A stretch of 64,000 nt of DNA from Breviolum minutum Mf 1.05b.01 (taxonomy: Eukaryota; Sar; Dinophyceae; Suessiales; Symbiodiniaceae), in NCBI GenBank assembly GCA_000507305.1, contig DF239242.1:206431-270430 (forward strand), in the 5' to 3' direction. The translations under genes were made by a program, and so were the position numbers. Positions 33,147 through 43,889 of this stretch are shown here, one piece after another (positions within the stretch are counted from its first letter, which is position 1; every line of letters begins with the position of its first letter). Under the pieces are notes generated by a model. It ran no database searches. It was not told the origin of the DNA and saw only the letters and a list, made by a program, of their open reading frames with translations.

Positions 33147-33775
33147 CTTTTCAGGGCCTACAATATATTTCAAATGATGATATATATATATATATATATG
33201 TTGGGAATATTTTGGAGTTGATGAGCAGTACCCATACTCTCACAGAAAGAAATGTCAGGTGACGCTTTGGGTGGGTTGGAAAATTGCAGGAAGAAATGCA
33301 GCATCTCCTCTCACACTTCGAATCAAACTCCCCACAAAATAGCTCTTTGTCTCCCGCCAAGGATCACTGTGTGGATTTGATTGATTTGTTTCTTCTTGGG
33401 CTCTTCCAATTACATGTGTTCCAAGCAGTGATGCGTAGTGATAAATCAACAAAATTGATGACCGACATGTTTCCTATGATTTCACTCACTCATACTCACC
33501 AAAACTGCCAGCAAAAATGGTACTGCATATGTGACTCTAGGTAGCAAACTCTCCAAGCTTGTAGCCTCATTCTGCTACGAAAGATCCGGCAACAGGAGCA
33601 TCAGGGGCGCTGCATCTGTCCGAAGCACCATGCTAAAAACAAGCATTGCTGGGTTTGAGCCCAAGCCTGCTTGATGTTCGAGATGAAACATAGCAATGAC
33701 CAGGGAGATGGCAAATGGCCTGATCTTGAATAATCAAGGAATGATGATAAGCGTTGATGAAAGATTAAATGATGA

Positions 33776-33928
33776 ATGCTGAATAAAAATGATGATGATG
33801 ATGAGGATGAGGATGACGATGACGATGGTGACCACGATGACGATGACGATGACGATGATGATGATGATGATGATGATGATGAGGAGGATGAGGAGGAGGA
33901 GGAGGGGGAGGAGGAGGAGAAAGATTGA
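33776..33928 (+). CDS. Aspartate/glutamate tract ORF
   Basis: ATG at 33776 opens MLNKNDDDDEDEDDDDDGDH, then a run of Asp and Glu to EEEEKD-stop. The DNA is a degenerate GAT/GAC/GAG triplet array in which nearly all changes keep acidic codons. It may be a true acidic tail or a microsatellite. Confidence 0.4.
   Translation: MLNKNDDDDEDEDDDDDGDHDDDDDDDDDDDDDDDEEDEEEEEGEEEEKD
33790..33922. repeat. (GAT/GAC/GAG)n triplet array
   Basis: Imperfect trinucleotide repeat, purine-rich toward its 3' end. Confidence 0.85.
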
Positions 33929-34264
33929 TGATGATAAAATATTATGGAAGATGGAAATCTGTTCAAACCTCTTCACATCGCCAGCCCTCCAGCTCCAGTC
34001 ACCAACTTGGCAGGGACTTAAACAACGTATATTGTCAACTGATTACTGTCATGTGAATACATAGTTACATGAATGATATATGTATCCCTCAGGCATGTTG
34101 TCAAAAAAATCTCTCACCCTGTTCATATTCAGATGTGTCCCTTTTACCTACCGCCAAACATTGAAATTCTAAAATCATCAACTTCCTACGCATGAGACCA
34201 CCACCCACCCCTCACCACCTGTCCCACCCAACAGCTGTCCACCACCTCGCTCTGTAAATTGAAG

Positions 34265-34328
34265 GTCAATAAGGATGAGATGGGCGTCCCAAAGATCTGT
34301 GGATACAGCCAGCTGAGATGGAACCCAG
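34265..34328 (+). CDS. Possible plus-strand exon
   Basis: From ATTGAAG to AACCCAG|GTTTGC: VNKDEMGVPKICGYSQLRWN, P. Purine-first in 15 of 22 codons. No family recognised. Confidence 0.4.
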
Positions 34329-34548
34329 GTTTGCTGAAAATGGTGTTTCCCTACAGTTCCCTACGGTTCCCTTCAGGTGATAGTTGTAACTTGTTCAAAA
34401 TCCTCAACTTCCATGACGATGACTCTGTGTTTGGATGTCGTGTTTTTCAGGCTTGATCTACTGATTAATTGTTGGAAGTTGGAACATACACCAATTGGAA
34501 TCATCATGGCTCAGCTAGCAGCTAGCTTCCCAAACATAACGCGGCCGC

Positions 34549-34608
34549 CTCCCAGTTCTTCACATCATCCTTCAATTTTGTCACGTCCACCATCAAGGCT
34601 GTCCTTTC
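34549..34608 (-). CDS. PFP-like exon (V..W block)
   Basis: From CTCCACAG to TGGGAG|GCGGCC (GC donor): ERTALMVDVTKLKDDVKNWE. It aligns with the C-terminal PFP segment TGYMA.V.NL..PV.EW. The open frame continues AAALCLGS if the donor is not used. Purine-first codons 71 percent by count. Most distal PFP block I can place. Confidence 0.5.
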
Positions 34609-35413
34609 CTGTGGAGATACAGGAAAAGCGCGAGAAAGCACTGTGTACATAATGGATGAAGGAATGAAACCCATTAATCGTATCAATCAAACCAAAACCA
34701 TACAAATCAAATCAAATCAAGCAAGCTATCTACACACAGAGCGCAGCATATCAAAGCATCAAATATGTGCTAATGGTGCAATGATCTGCAATCATGGGGA
34801 TAGAAATGTCTCGCGGTTATCCGTCAGAGTCATCACAAATGCACGCATGTCTCGTCAAGTAGATGCAAAATGGTGAAAATATTAGAGACCTTCCCAATCC
34901 TCATGGATGACTACACAAAAACAAATACACATAATTACAAACATATATGCATACAAATCATACACACATATATTACATTGCATTACGTTTTGTTACATTA
35001 CATTGCATACACCCACATCCACTGGAGTTTTTGCACCCCTCCAAAAAATGGGGATCCCCCCAACCTCTGTGATGAAGGTAGCAGCGGCATAACCTGGGAG
35101 GATACATATAGATCAAATGGCAAGCCGCTTCCAATGGGTGAACATGATTTTTTCCGGTACCCAAAAAACTGCGAAAAATGAATTGGTACCACAAGTTCCA
35201 TCCAGTTCCAACCATCTGTTGCATCACCAAAAAAGTTTGATGTCTTTCACTCCAATCAAAGTAAACAAAAAAACACTGAACAGTACCATACTCATACTCA
35301 TATCCCCTACGCCCTTTTTTCGTCCGTGACATTCTTCAACATTGCGCCATGTTGCGGCCCTTGTTTGACCCCTACCCCCCAACAAAAAAATGTCCCCGGT
35401 TGAGAATCCCCAC

Positions 35414-35486
35414 CAATGGTATAACCAAGGTCACAATCAAAGTTCGAAGGCATCGCAGCACCTTGGGCTCCAGGGAAGCAGCAAAA
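35414..35486 (-). CDS. PFP-like exon (PSNFDCD block)
   Basis: From CTTCTCAG to ACCATTG|GTGGGG: FCCFPGAQGAAMPSNFDCDL, GYTI. PSNFDCDL.YTLG is one of the most conserved stretches in PFP (HFFGYQGR..MPSNFDCDLAYALG). It joins in phase 0 to 36299-36373, giving YKGPFQ-FCCFPGAQG where PFP has YKG.F....HFFGYQG. The overlapping frames are also open, but only this one has homology. Confidence 0.68.
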
Positions 35487-36298
35487 CTGAGAAGTGCTTC
35501 GATGCTTCGGAAACTCAAGGGGAAGATCGAAATGGCTCCCCATTCTGAAAGGAGTTTTGATGTTCCTATAGCTACTTGGATATCTTCAAAACACATCTGA
35601 GTTTATAAACACAAGAAATCACAAGAAATTGTAAGAAATGGGTAGCGGCTATAGTTGCCTAAGAGTTGCTGGAAAACAAGAAAAACATCAAACTTTCAAC
35701 ATTCATCAACATTCAAACCGAGCGCTATCAGGTGGACATCTGATGTCGGAGAGTCGTCATCCAACTCTTAGAATCCCAACGTGCTTGGTAGGGTAGGGAG
35801 TAGCTGATTGCCTTGCAGGCTATGGTTGACCGGAACCGGTGGAAGTGGCCAACACCAATGCATGGAAAAGCTGATAAAACAGGGGATGTTATGAGCACAA
35901 ACAAATTCTGCAAATTCACCACCTGGATTTCTTCAATTTGACGCTTGCCTGAGGATTTCTGGTTTCAACACCCAAGAACGGCATACCCAGGCCAAAGTTT
36001 TACTGGACCCTGGATCAATTCAGTGCATCTCAACCCGATGTTATCTGGGAAAGGAACTTTGAAATTATATTTGGCAAATCTGATACACTTCCTTGGCTTA
36101 CTCTTCCCACCTCTCCCCATCTTAAATGTTGTTCAACAAGTTCTGAAAGTAAGTTGTTGTTGATAAAACTAAATCCATTGAAATCCTGCTTTCCAGTTGC
36201 TAAGGTAGTTTACCCCACTATTTCCATCTATTTTCCATCAGTTTCGCCAGGAAGACAACACCACCGGCCACCAGCTGCCCAGTCACCCTCCAGATTGC

Positions 36299-36373
36299 CT
36301 GGAAGGGACCCTTGTAGCTCCCTGCCACAACACGTCGTGTGAGCTCAGCTTCCACCAAGATCCGGAAGATGTT
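36299..36373 (-). CDS. PFP-like exon (AEL.KR..G.YKG block)
   Basis: NIFRILVEAELTRRVVAGSY, KGPFQ, ending at CCAG|GCAATC, a GC donor. It aligns with ETEKLL.EMV.AEL.KRK.EGTYKG.F. The frame stays open to a stop at 36218 if no splice occurs (AIWRVTGQLVAGG). The acceptor (CTTCCGAG|AAC) is weak. Strong purine-first codon bias. Confidence 0.62.
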
Positions 36374-36923
36374 CTCGGAAGGTGCGACATGGCAATGGTG
36401 AGATGAATGCGCACATTGCCAGGATAATAGGAAGGTGATGATTGAGATGATGCATGACTGGTCAACCTACCCACCCTAACGTACCCCCCGGGAATAAGGT
36501 ATGGGTTGGTTGCGTAGCCATGACTAATGGCTCATATTTTTTCACACGTGTTTTTGTATGATGTGTGTTTTTTTCAAATTTGGTGAGGTGAAGAAAAACC
36601 TGTTTTTGTTGTAAATCATCCTTGGAAAAGAGCTGGAAGTAAAGAAACAATGACCGCCTGGAAATGGAAAAAACATGCACAAACACAAAGATTGAGGCCT
36701 GGATGGTATGGGCTTTGTATTCCAACGTTTGAAAAAAAAAAAACGACCCAACAATATGTGTGCATGGTATGTATAGGTTCACCCAAGAAAAAAATCTTGA
36801 AATTTCAACCATTGGAATTTCAAACCCAGATCTCATGTGGTTTTGGGATCACCAACCGTTTCGGGTGAAGGGTTCAACCCACCAGCTGACCATCTCCCAG
36901 ATGCCTTGCCTCGGTTTCCACAG

Positions 36924-37057
36924 TGCCGAGGTCAATAGTACCACCACCACGGGCAGGACCACCCTGCCACGGTTACCATGGGACATCCTTGAGAACATCT
37001 TGGGACCCACGGCACTTTCCATGCTTGGAAAGGAATTTTCACAAGCGGGGTTTTGGG
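36924..37057 (+). CDS. Exon with F-box-like motif
   Basis: From TTTCCACAG to TTTTGGG|GTAAGA: AEVNSTTTTGRTTLPRLPWD, ILENILGPTALSMLGKEFSQ, AGFWG. LPRLPWDILENIL resembles the start of an F-box (LP.D.L..IL...). F-box proteins recruit substrates to SCF ubiquitin ligases. Only the first helix is matched. It lies on the strand opposite the PFP-like gene. Confidence 0.4.
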
Positions 37058-37725
37058 GTAAGAAATAAATACAATCTGACAAAAAACAACCACCTGAAAG
37101 GGCATTTTTGGCGCAACTCATCATGTTTCCTGGGTTTATCATGGGATCCTGCCATGGTTTGGTGCCTCCACCACCGCTTGACAAATCTGCACCCGAATCC
37201 TTTCCGGCAACGATTGGAACCTTAGGGGATGTCCATGTTTGGAGGTCACCACCCCTCCCGGTGACAACTTGTGGCAAAGCAGCTTTTGGGATCCAATGCT
37301 GTAAATATGATAAGGTTAATCAAATTATATTCGAAAATGTCATGATACTGGAGATCACCCCATCCTCATCAAACACAAATGTGATGTGTCTACAAATAAA
37401 TCTCATTGCCATCATGTCACTCTAATCATACAAATTCCCCAATGACAGGTCCGTGTCAGTATTACTACGAGCTCAGTCTTTAGATTCCATCAAACCCAAC
37501 AACCCAAACAACTGAACTCGTCAACAAAGACTGCCAGCAGTATATGTTTGCAAAAGTATGTATCATAGCCTATTCGCTGGTGTATTCAACCCATCTGAGA
37601 GAACAAAATGTCAAATTGGATCATCTCCCCAAGGTTCGGGGTGAACATATCAAAATATTTGAAACGTGCCACCACCTAGATATTTTTTTCGTACTTACCA
37701 AACTTGGGGTAACCCGGTTAGCCAG

Positions 37726-37899
37726 GTTAGCCACTGCCCCGCCATGTCCGATCCGATCACCTTTGGTTTTTCGCGATTGGTTAACCCTCTCCCAGAGGCG
37801 CCCTGCAAGGCACGCGTGAGTGGTGGCCTGGCCACAGGCCAAATGATGCAATGTGCCATGAAAATCGACAGGAACAATGTGGCCGATCTACACTACTGA
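37726..37899 (+). CDS. Terminal exon, unknown
   Basis: Frame VSHCPAMSDPITFGFSRLVN, PLPEAPCKARVSGGLATGQM, then MKIDRNNVADLHY-stop at 37899. Purine-first codons 37 of 58. Acceptor GTTAGCCAG|GTTAGC assumed. No family recognised. Confidence 0.45.
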   Translation, partial: VSHCPAMSDPITFGFSRLVNPLPEAPCKARVSGGLATGQMMQCAMKIDRNNVADLHY

Positions 37900-38149
37900 A
37901 ACAAACAAACTAAACTAAATATAAATGTGTATATCATGCATAAACATATTTCAATATTATATATATACAGCTTGAAAGTAAATGATGCACATCAAAATAT
38001 GAGAAGTACAGCAAATGAATCTTTACAAATTAATCTGTTTGTATTTGTGTCTATGGACGTTTTTGATTTCATCGAGCTGCCAGTCATTGGAGCACATTTT
38101 CCCGCTAAAATGATCAGCAAGGAGTGAGGGTTGTTTTGAAGGCGCACTC

Positions 38150-38910
38150 TCTTGCAGAATGTAAATTATTCAACACAAAACACACCAGTTTCGGTGAATA
38201 TATGTATAAATGTATTAGCGATTATTAGCGCATCTACATTCATTTCCTTTCGGCAATATTCGGACGTCACAAAGCATCTTTTTCTGCAGAACCGAGCCAA
38301 ATCTAAAGGCATCATCTGGCAGCACCAGATTTTCCGGGTCCCCGGACAACATGTTCAGAATCGGAATCAAATCTTTCCACGTTAACGTTGTTGGACCTCG
38401 GCTTCTGTGGGGTTTCTTGAATGTGGCCCGGGAAGGCGCAAAAATGTTGTGGCAATGGCCGGGGTGATGTGTTGAAGTGAAAATTGCAATATGTCTGATG
38501 TAATAAATACACCAAATAGTATGATCAACAATATAGTGATGTAAACAAACATAATAATATGCTCTATATGAAAATAAACACGTCCCAGAAGTCTGAAGTC
38601 AGTAGAGGCTAAATTTAAGCGATCATTTCGGGGTTGCTGGCATGCATTCTACTATCAGGAACTACTTACAGTAGTAGCCAGTGATTTCAAACTCCAAGTA
38701 CAAGAATGTGGCACTACGCGTGTGGTGCCACTATTTTTCCTCCAACCCTAATCCAATTTATCCATCAAAACCGTCAAAAATCTGAGCTTCCCTTGCTCTC
38801 AAAAAGGTCGGGACACGCATCTTTGATCTCACGGATCTGCCAGACAGTCGTTGTGACTGGAGAAATGGATGGCAATGGTAATGGACTCAATACTCCGGTT
38901 GTAAAAAACA
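38150..38910. other. No supported gene
   Basis: Short open frames only. Nothing with two splice signals. The stretch ends at the family A element. Confidence 0.4.
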
Positions 38911-38912
38911 CA

Positions 38913-39022
38913 GTGTTACCCCCCCTAAAACGAACATAACTCCTGAAAATGGATGGTTGGAATACTAGTTTCCTTTTGGGATGGCCCATTTTCAGGGACT
39001 ATGTTGGTTTCAGGGAGGGTAC
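38913..39022. mobile_element. Inverted-repeat element, family A, full copy
   Basis: Left arm TTACCCCCCCTAAAACGAACA, core GGTTGGAATACTAGTTTCC and TTTTGGGATGGCC, right arm CTATGTTGGTTTCAGGGAGGGTA. Confidence 0.7.
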
Positions 39023-39697
39023 CTGTTTCATATTGAAGGCAAGGTATTTGTCCATTTCCCATCCATCTCCATGGAACCTCGATGAAGAGTTGCTTCATCT
39101 CCTAAGTGTTGCGATGATGTGCTAACAAGAGATTAACAACGGGTGATTGTTGATGGAAGAAATCTGCCAATAGAATCATTTCTACCAATCCAGTTCTTAC
39201 ACATGAAAGATTTTCACAAACAAATGGAGATTCCCATGTCAATTGTTGAACCACTAGTATCTGAAGCATTAACAGTATGAATGCTTCTGTATGTTTGGCC
39301 TATCAAAGTAACACACCTTGAGTACTACAGTACCCAAAAAAAACAACAACTATATTAGGCAAAGCTTAGGTGTGCTAAAGGTGAGTTACATTAAAAAATC
39401 CCACCAATCCCACCAAATTTAAGGGGCTAAGGGTATCACAGGGTATCAGTGACGACCTGCGTTCCTCCCATCAGTTTTGAGATCCGCCCTTCCACTATGA
39501 GTCAAATCTTAAAAGCAAATCGCTTTTAAACGAGCTAACAAAACCACGGAATATTGACCAATCTGGGCCAAAGGTTTAAAACAAACAGGCAAAGGACGCA
39601 TCATCAACGTGAATAGAAAACTCAAACATCTACCTAGAAACAAAAAAATCCTTGTTTTACCTTCGAACCAGAGTGTTTGGCAACAACCCCTAGTTAC

Positions 39698-39813
39698 CCT
39701 GGTTGCTTTCGTTGAAATTGCTGGGAAGATGACCCTTCCCAAATTTACGTCCGTCCGGTGCTGACGAGCATCAAAGACGGAGGTCAACAACTGGTCCGGG
39801 ATCAAGATCTTAG
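39698..39813 (-). CDS. PFP-like exon (LIPEGL block)
   Basis: From TCAGCCCAG to ACCAGG|GTAACT: KILIPDQLLTSVFDARQHRT, DVNLGRVIFPAISTKATR. KILIPDQLLTSVFDAR matches GV.LIPEGLIEFIPEVK, placed as expected between the MGR and SNFD regions. Pro and Asp/Glu spacing conserved. Confidence 0.55.
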
Positions 39814-40210
39814 CTGGGCTGAAGAACGAGGTGACTTGTGGTGATCCACTTCGATCATGTGAAAAAATGAAGAGTTAAAACTCCACAAGAATGGGGATTA
39901 GCATTTGAATGCATTTGACATATATTTCACTGTACAATCATGTGCAAGCTAAGATTGACTGACAAGTGTCTGGTGGACCCTCGAAATATCTGAGATGATT
40001 GGCCATTCAGTTCAAGTTTGAAATTGTTATTTCTGCTGTGACTTCTTCCTAGGTTTCAAGGTCAAATGAACCGCAGAAACACGAAGAAAACAAATCCCAT
40101 CCTAATTATCCAATCAAAATTCACCCCAAAAAACTTGTCCCCAAGGTACTCCATTCACATCTCTTCACCATCTTCCCTTTGTTTTTTTTGGAGATTCCGT
40201 CATTTCGCAG

Positions 40211-40338
40211 GTTTCCGGGCCACGCCAAAGTTGGTGTTCTGTCGGCTCCGGAGCTCAATAATCTGACAGTTTTCGACTCAACCCGGAGCAAACAATCCAA
40301 CAAACATGAGGATGGTTCCTATGTTTCATCTCAAAATT
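40211..40338 (+). CDS. Plus-strand exon nested in the PFP-like gene
   Basis: After CATTTCGCAG: FPGHAKVGVLSAPELNNLTV, FDSTRSKQSNKHEDGSYVSS, QN-stop. Purine-first 23 of 39. A GA donor near 40310 may end it before the stop. Neighbour of the plus exon at 40411-40588. Confidence 0.48.
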
Positions 40339-40410
40339 AGATCTTCATACTATTGGAAGATGAACACCCAAAAAGGCCTCATATCTGATCAAATACTGAA
40401 TGAACTTCAG

Positions 40411-40588
40411 TGTATTTCCTGTATATCATCTCAACTTGCGCACGATGCCAATCAATGATGAGGCGATCAACCCCACCGAGTACTCAGAAAGAAACAAAGA
40501 AATCATGGACAAAACAGGTGTAAACTTTAAACAGTTTGGAGCAACTGTTCATGTGGAACCTACACCATCCTGGATACCTTTTCATCAG
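40411..40588 (+). CDS. Plus-strand exon, unknown protein
   Basis: From GAACTTCAG to CATCAG|GTTTCG: NLRTMPINDEAINPTEYSER, NKEIMDKTGVNFKQFGATVH, VEPTPSWIPFHQ. One of the strongest purine-first biases in the window, with canonical splice sites. Family not recognised. It sits in an intron of the minus-strand PFP-like gene. Confidence 0.65.
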
Positions 40589-41116
40589 GTTTCGGTTGTA
40601 CTGAATTACTCTCAATTCTTCACCTCCAAATGTGGAATGGTGGATCCCTAATTTGCCGAAGTATAAGACTTTTACCCTTGTTTTGTTTGAAACATGCGAG
40701 AATCAGTTGACGCATATTTGGTGCATTGAGTGTAGTGTCTCAACATTAAAAAACACATAAAATTATAAATTCATAGAATATACTGTACTACATAATCAAT
40801 ATGTATAAGATTGTTTTTCTAATATGTAGAAATTCAATCACTTTAAACAATCTCTGAGTAAAACATGTTTTGAAACCATCACGTTTGGTTTCCTCAACCA
40901 AAACAACCCTTTTTCTTTTTCCCTACCGAGCATCCCTGCATTACAAATCATCTGTGTCACATCTGTCAAACCAAGTTGTTCATTGCCAGTATCGGCAGAC
41001 CTTAGCGTGATCATAGGGAAGCATTCAATGCTTACCAACAGGAAACAAAAGATACAGGAGCTAAACAAATTGATCTTTCTTGATGGTTTTTTGGGATCTA
41101 CATGATGTGTGCCAGC

Positions 41117-41274
41117 CTAACTTTCCTTCAGTTTCCAGCAATTCAAAGCATCTTCAGGGCTCCAAACGGTACCTTCAAAGCAGGTACATGTGATACACCT
41201 CATCCCCACCCACCGGTTGTTCCCCAGGGTGTCCCGAACATCAACACCACGTGTGGGTGGGTCATCAAAGCTAC
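41117..41274 (-). CDS. Terminal exon, Cys/Trp-rich unknown
   Basis: From CGCCCCAG: SFDDPPTRGVDVRDTLGNNR, WVGMRCITCTCFEGTVWSPE, DALNCWKLKES-stop. Purine-first about 34 of 50. An internal ATGAG|GTGTAT could be a donor. It lies within the PFP-like locus but does not align. Confidence 0.5.
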
Positions 41275-41689
41275 CTGGGGCGAAGTAGATCTTGAGGCTG
41301 AAGAATGCAGGCCATCATCGGCCAACCAGTAGTTGGAAACTGTTCAAAAGAAAAGGTTGCAGGATCATCTAAGATCCTATATTGAAATATGTTGAAATCA
41401 AAACGCTTGGTTGTGATTCAGTTCTTTAGCCAATTGAATGCTTGCCTACACTCGACTGCATGGTAAACCAAACCCAAGGAAATCAACGAGACATGTTATC
41501 TTTTTAAGATACATGAGAAACAAGAAAGGGGTGCAAAGACTTAGAACAAACCTAAAAAGAAGGTCTTATTCATGAAAAGGCTTCACACGTCGATCATCCA
41601 CTATATCAAACAAGTCAATCAATTCATTGGTTCCATAATAAGTTTCAATCTCTTTTAGTAAGTTATCAAATATTCACCTTGATCTAATA

Positions 41690-41935
41690 AAATCGCTGAG
41701 GAAACATGTCCATTTGTTCCCGTCGAAATTGTTTCTGGCCCCGGAGAAGGAAAAAAAAAACAACGACTCCAACGAAACGACCGTTGTCTCCATCGGAACA
41801 TTTCCCGATTTTCCGCCTCCGCCGCGATGTGAGAAATGGATCGCCCCGGGATGCGCACAAAACACCAAATCATCCCCGCTGATGCAGCCTTTCGAAACGT
41901 TTGGGACGGTTTGGTTTGAGGTGTTGTGAAGGGCA
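41690..41935. other. Open on both strands, coding strand unresolved
   Basis: Plus frame FPSKLFLAPEKEKKNNDSNE..PDFPPPPRCEKWIAPG, to a stop at 41929. Minus frame GCISGDDLVFCAHPGAIHFS..GGGGKSGNVPMETTVV. Minus has more purine-first codons, plus has the better acceptor. One of them is probably an exon. Confidence 0.35.
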
Positions 41936-42067
41936 CCAAAAAAGGTGTTTAAGGATAAGGACGGTGCAAGTGAGTGATGTTTTGTTGCGATGTACTCAAG
42001 ACATTAGATGTAGATTTGCAGTTTAAATTCATCTGGTCTATTGTAGTGTAACCCAGTGAGCAGGTAG

Positions 42068-42915
42068 CTAGTTGTGGCGGGATATTGTGTCAAAAAAAGA
42101 TGGAGGAACACCCATGAACATTCCTTCACCATAAACATGGAATCCATTTGAATCGTGAATTTTGCTTTCAGAATGATATCCAATGACCTCCATTGGATGC
42201 CATTCAAAGTCTTCATCGCCCGTAAGCCTGAATTGACAAGTTTCCAATAATCGAGGAGTAGAGCTTGCAGGCAGTGTCATAGCCCAAAGTCCTCGAAAAA
42301 AAGATTCTATTGAAATTGGCTGCACATTGATCACTTTTTTTTGGCGACTCATGTGGCTCTCATTTTTTTCTTTTTGTTGTTGTCGTTGTCGTTGTTGTTG
42401 TTGTCGTCGTTGTTGTCGTCGTTGTTGTTGTTGTTGTTGCTCTTGTTGTTGTTGTTGTCGTTGTTGTCGTTGTTGTTGTTGTTGTTGCTCTTGTTGTTGT
42501 TGTTGTTGTTGCTGTTGTTGTTGTTGTTGTTGCTGCTCTTGTTCTTGTTGTTGTTGTTGTTGTTGTTGTTGTTGCTGCTCTTGTTGTTGTTGTTGCTGCT
42601 CTTGTTGTTGTTGTTGCTNNNNNNNNNNNNNNNNNNNNNNNNNNNNNNNNNNNNNNNNNNNNNNNNNNNNNNNNNNNNNNNNNNNNNNNNNNNNNNNNNN
42701 NNNNNNNNNNNNNNNNNNNNNNNNNNNNNNNNNNNNNNNNNNNNNNNNNNNNNNNNNNNNNNNNNNNNNNNNNNNNNNNNNNNNNNNNNNNNNNNNNNNN
42801 NNNNNNNNNNNNNNNNNNNNNNNNNNNNNNNNNNNNNNNNNNNNNNNNNNNNNNNNNNNNNNNNNNNNNNNNNNNNNNNNGTTGTCGTTGTTGTCGTTGT
42901 TGTTGTTGTTTGCTC

Positions 42916-42959
<44 letters not shown>

Positions 42960-43051
42960 GCTGTTGTTGTTGTTGCTGCTCTTGTTCTTGTTGTTGTTGT
43001 TGTTGCTGCTCTTGTTGTTGTTGTTGTTGCTGCTCTTGTTGTTGTTGTTGT

Positions 43052-43085
<34 letters not shown>

Positions 43086-43098
43086 GTTGTTGAAGACT
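42068..43098 (-). CDS. Poly-glutamine exon with assembly gap
   Basis: Read on the minus strand: a CCAATGTTTAG acceptor at about 43099, then SLQQQQ and a long Q tract with GAG, CAG, CGA and AAA interruptions (Q, E, R, K), then QQKEKNESHMSRQKKVINVQ, ISIESFFRGLWAMTLPASST, and a normal domain of about 70 residues (FRLTGDEDFEWHPMEVIGYH, GFHVYGEGMFMGVPPSFFDT) to a stop at 42068. Interruptions preserve charged/Gln codons, which supports coding. One extra T at about 42911 breaks the frame, and 262 N lie inside, so the middle is unreliable. The 94-codon 3' part also has its own ATG at 42352. Confidence 0.5.
42361..43094. repeat. (GTT)n/(CAA)n triplet array
   Basis: Trinucleotide array with GCT, CTT and GTC/TCG interruptions, interrupted by Ns. 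Confidence 0.95.
42619..42880. other. Assembly gap (262 N)
   Basis: Run of N inside the triplet array, so the true repeat length is unknown. Confidence 0.99.
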
Positions 43099-43673
43099 AT
43101 CTAAACATTGGTTCCAAATGTTTTACCAGAAAGTCAGGAAACAAATCAAGCTCTCTGATTGTGGCCATACTTCTGGAATATCGGGCCCCCAAACTGTTCG
43201 ATTAAAGGCAAGTCAGACTGCACACCTCAGCTTCACGGTTTGATCTGACGACCTTTTTCGGACACGCTCCCCTAAAGATATGCTAATAATACATCATCCG
43301 AAAATTCCAAATTAATCTCGTGGAAAGTACAAATAGCATACAAATAGCACTTTTAATCAACTTTTGACTCCAATTTGCACCATGAACCTTCAGATCCTTC
43401 AGGGGGTTCAATGAGTGAATACTGGCAGCACACAGGTTCCACGGAGTCATTGAGGATGATCAGGAAACATAGGGATCTCCATTTCCAACACCAAAAATGC
43501 ATCAACATTTCATCCCTGTCCTACTTTCTTGTTACCATCTTCAGGTTACCGGTTTCCATCCCTGTTTTAACCAAAATCACCAATTCTCTGAGGCAGAAAC
43601 TTGCTGGGACTGCAATGACACAAGTTCGAATCTGCGAAACGCTGCTGGGTATGGGTCATATCTAGGGCGTATA

Positions 43674-43804
43674 GGAAGGGGTAGCTCCAGCTATTGAAGG
43701 TCCAATGGGGGACAACCTCGCGCCTTGTGCTCCACAAAGTACTCCGACAAACGAGCTGTCCAAGAATGCACGTTACGACCTGCAATGCCATGGGAAACTA
43801 TAGG
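43674..43804 (+). CDS. Possible terminal exon
   Basis: After GGCGTATAG: EGVAPAIEGPMGDNLAPCAP, QSTPTNELSKNARYDLQCHG, KL-stop. Purine-first bias favours plus. The antisense frame is also open (hydrophobic). Confidence 0.4.
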
Positions 43805-43889
43805 TTGAATGAAACAAAGCAGGTTTTGGAATTGCCACATATAGCTACTTATCAAAAACATCAATTAAAAGTAAGAATGTAAACACCAT

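Noticed and set aside
33601..33976. Minus-strand Ser- and Ile-rich frames over the GAT array
   Set aside because: Shadow frames of the acidic triplet array, with no flanking domain.
36218..36373. Mitochondrial carrier signature GSYKGPFQAIWRV
   Set aside because: YKG.F also occurs in PFP, and the flanking AEL.RR and the joined MPSNFDCD block make PFP the better explanation.
42327..43205. Plus-strand ORF rich in Leu, Cys and Val across the GTT array
   Set aside because: It is the translation of a triplet repeat in non-Gln frames and includes the N-run. The minus Q frame runs into a real domain and is the better reading.
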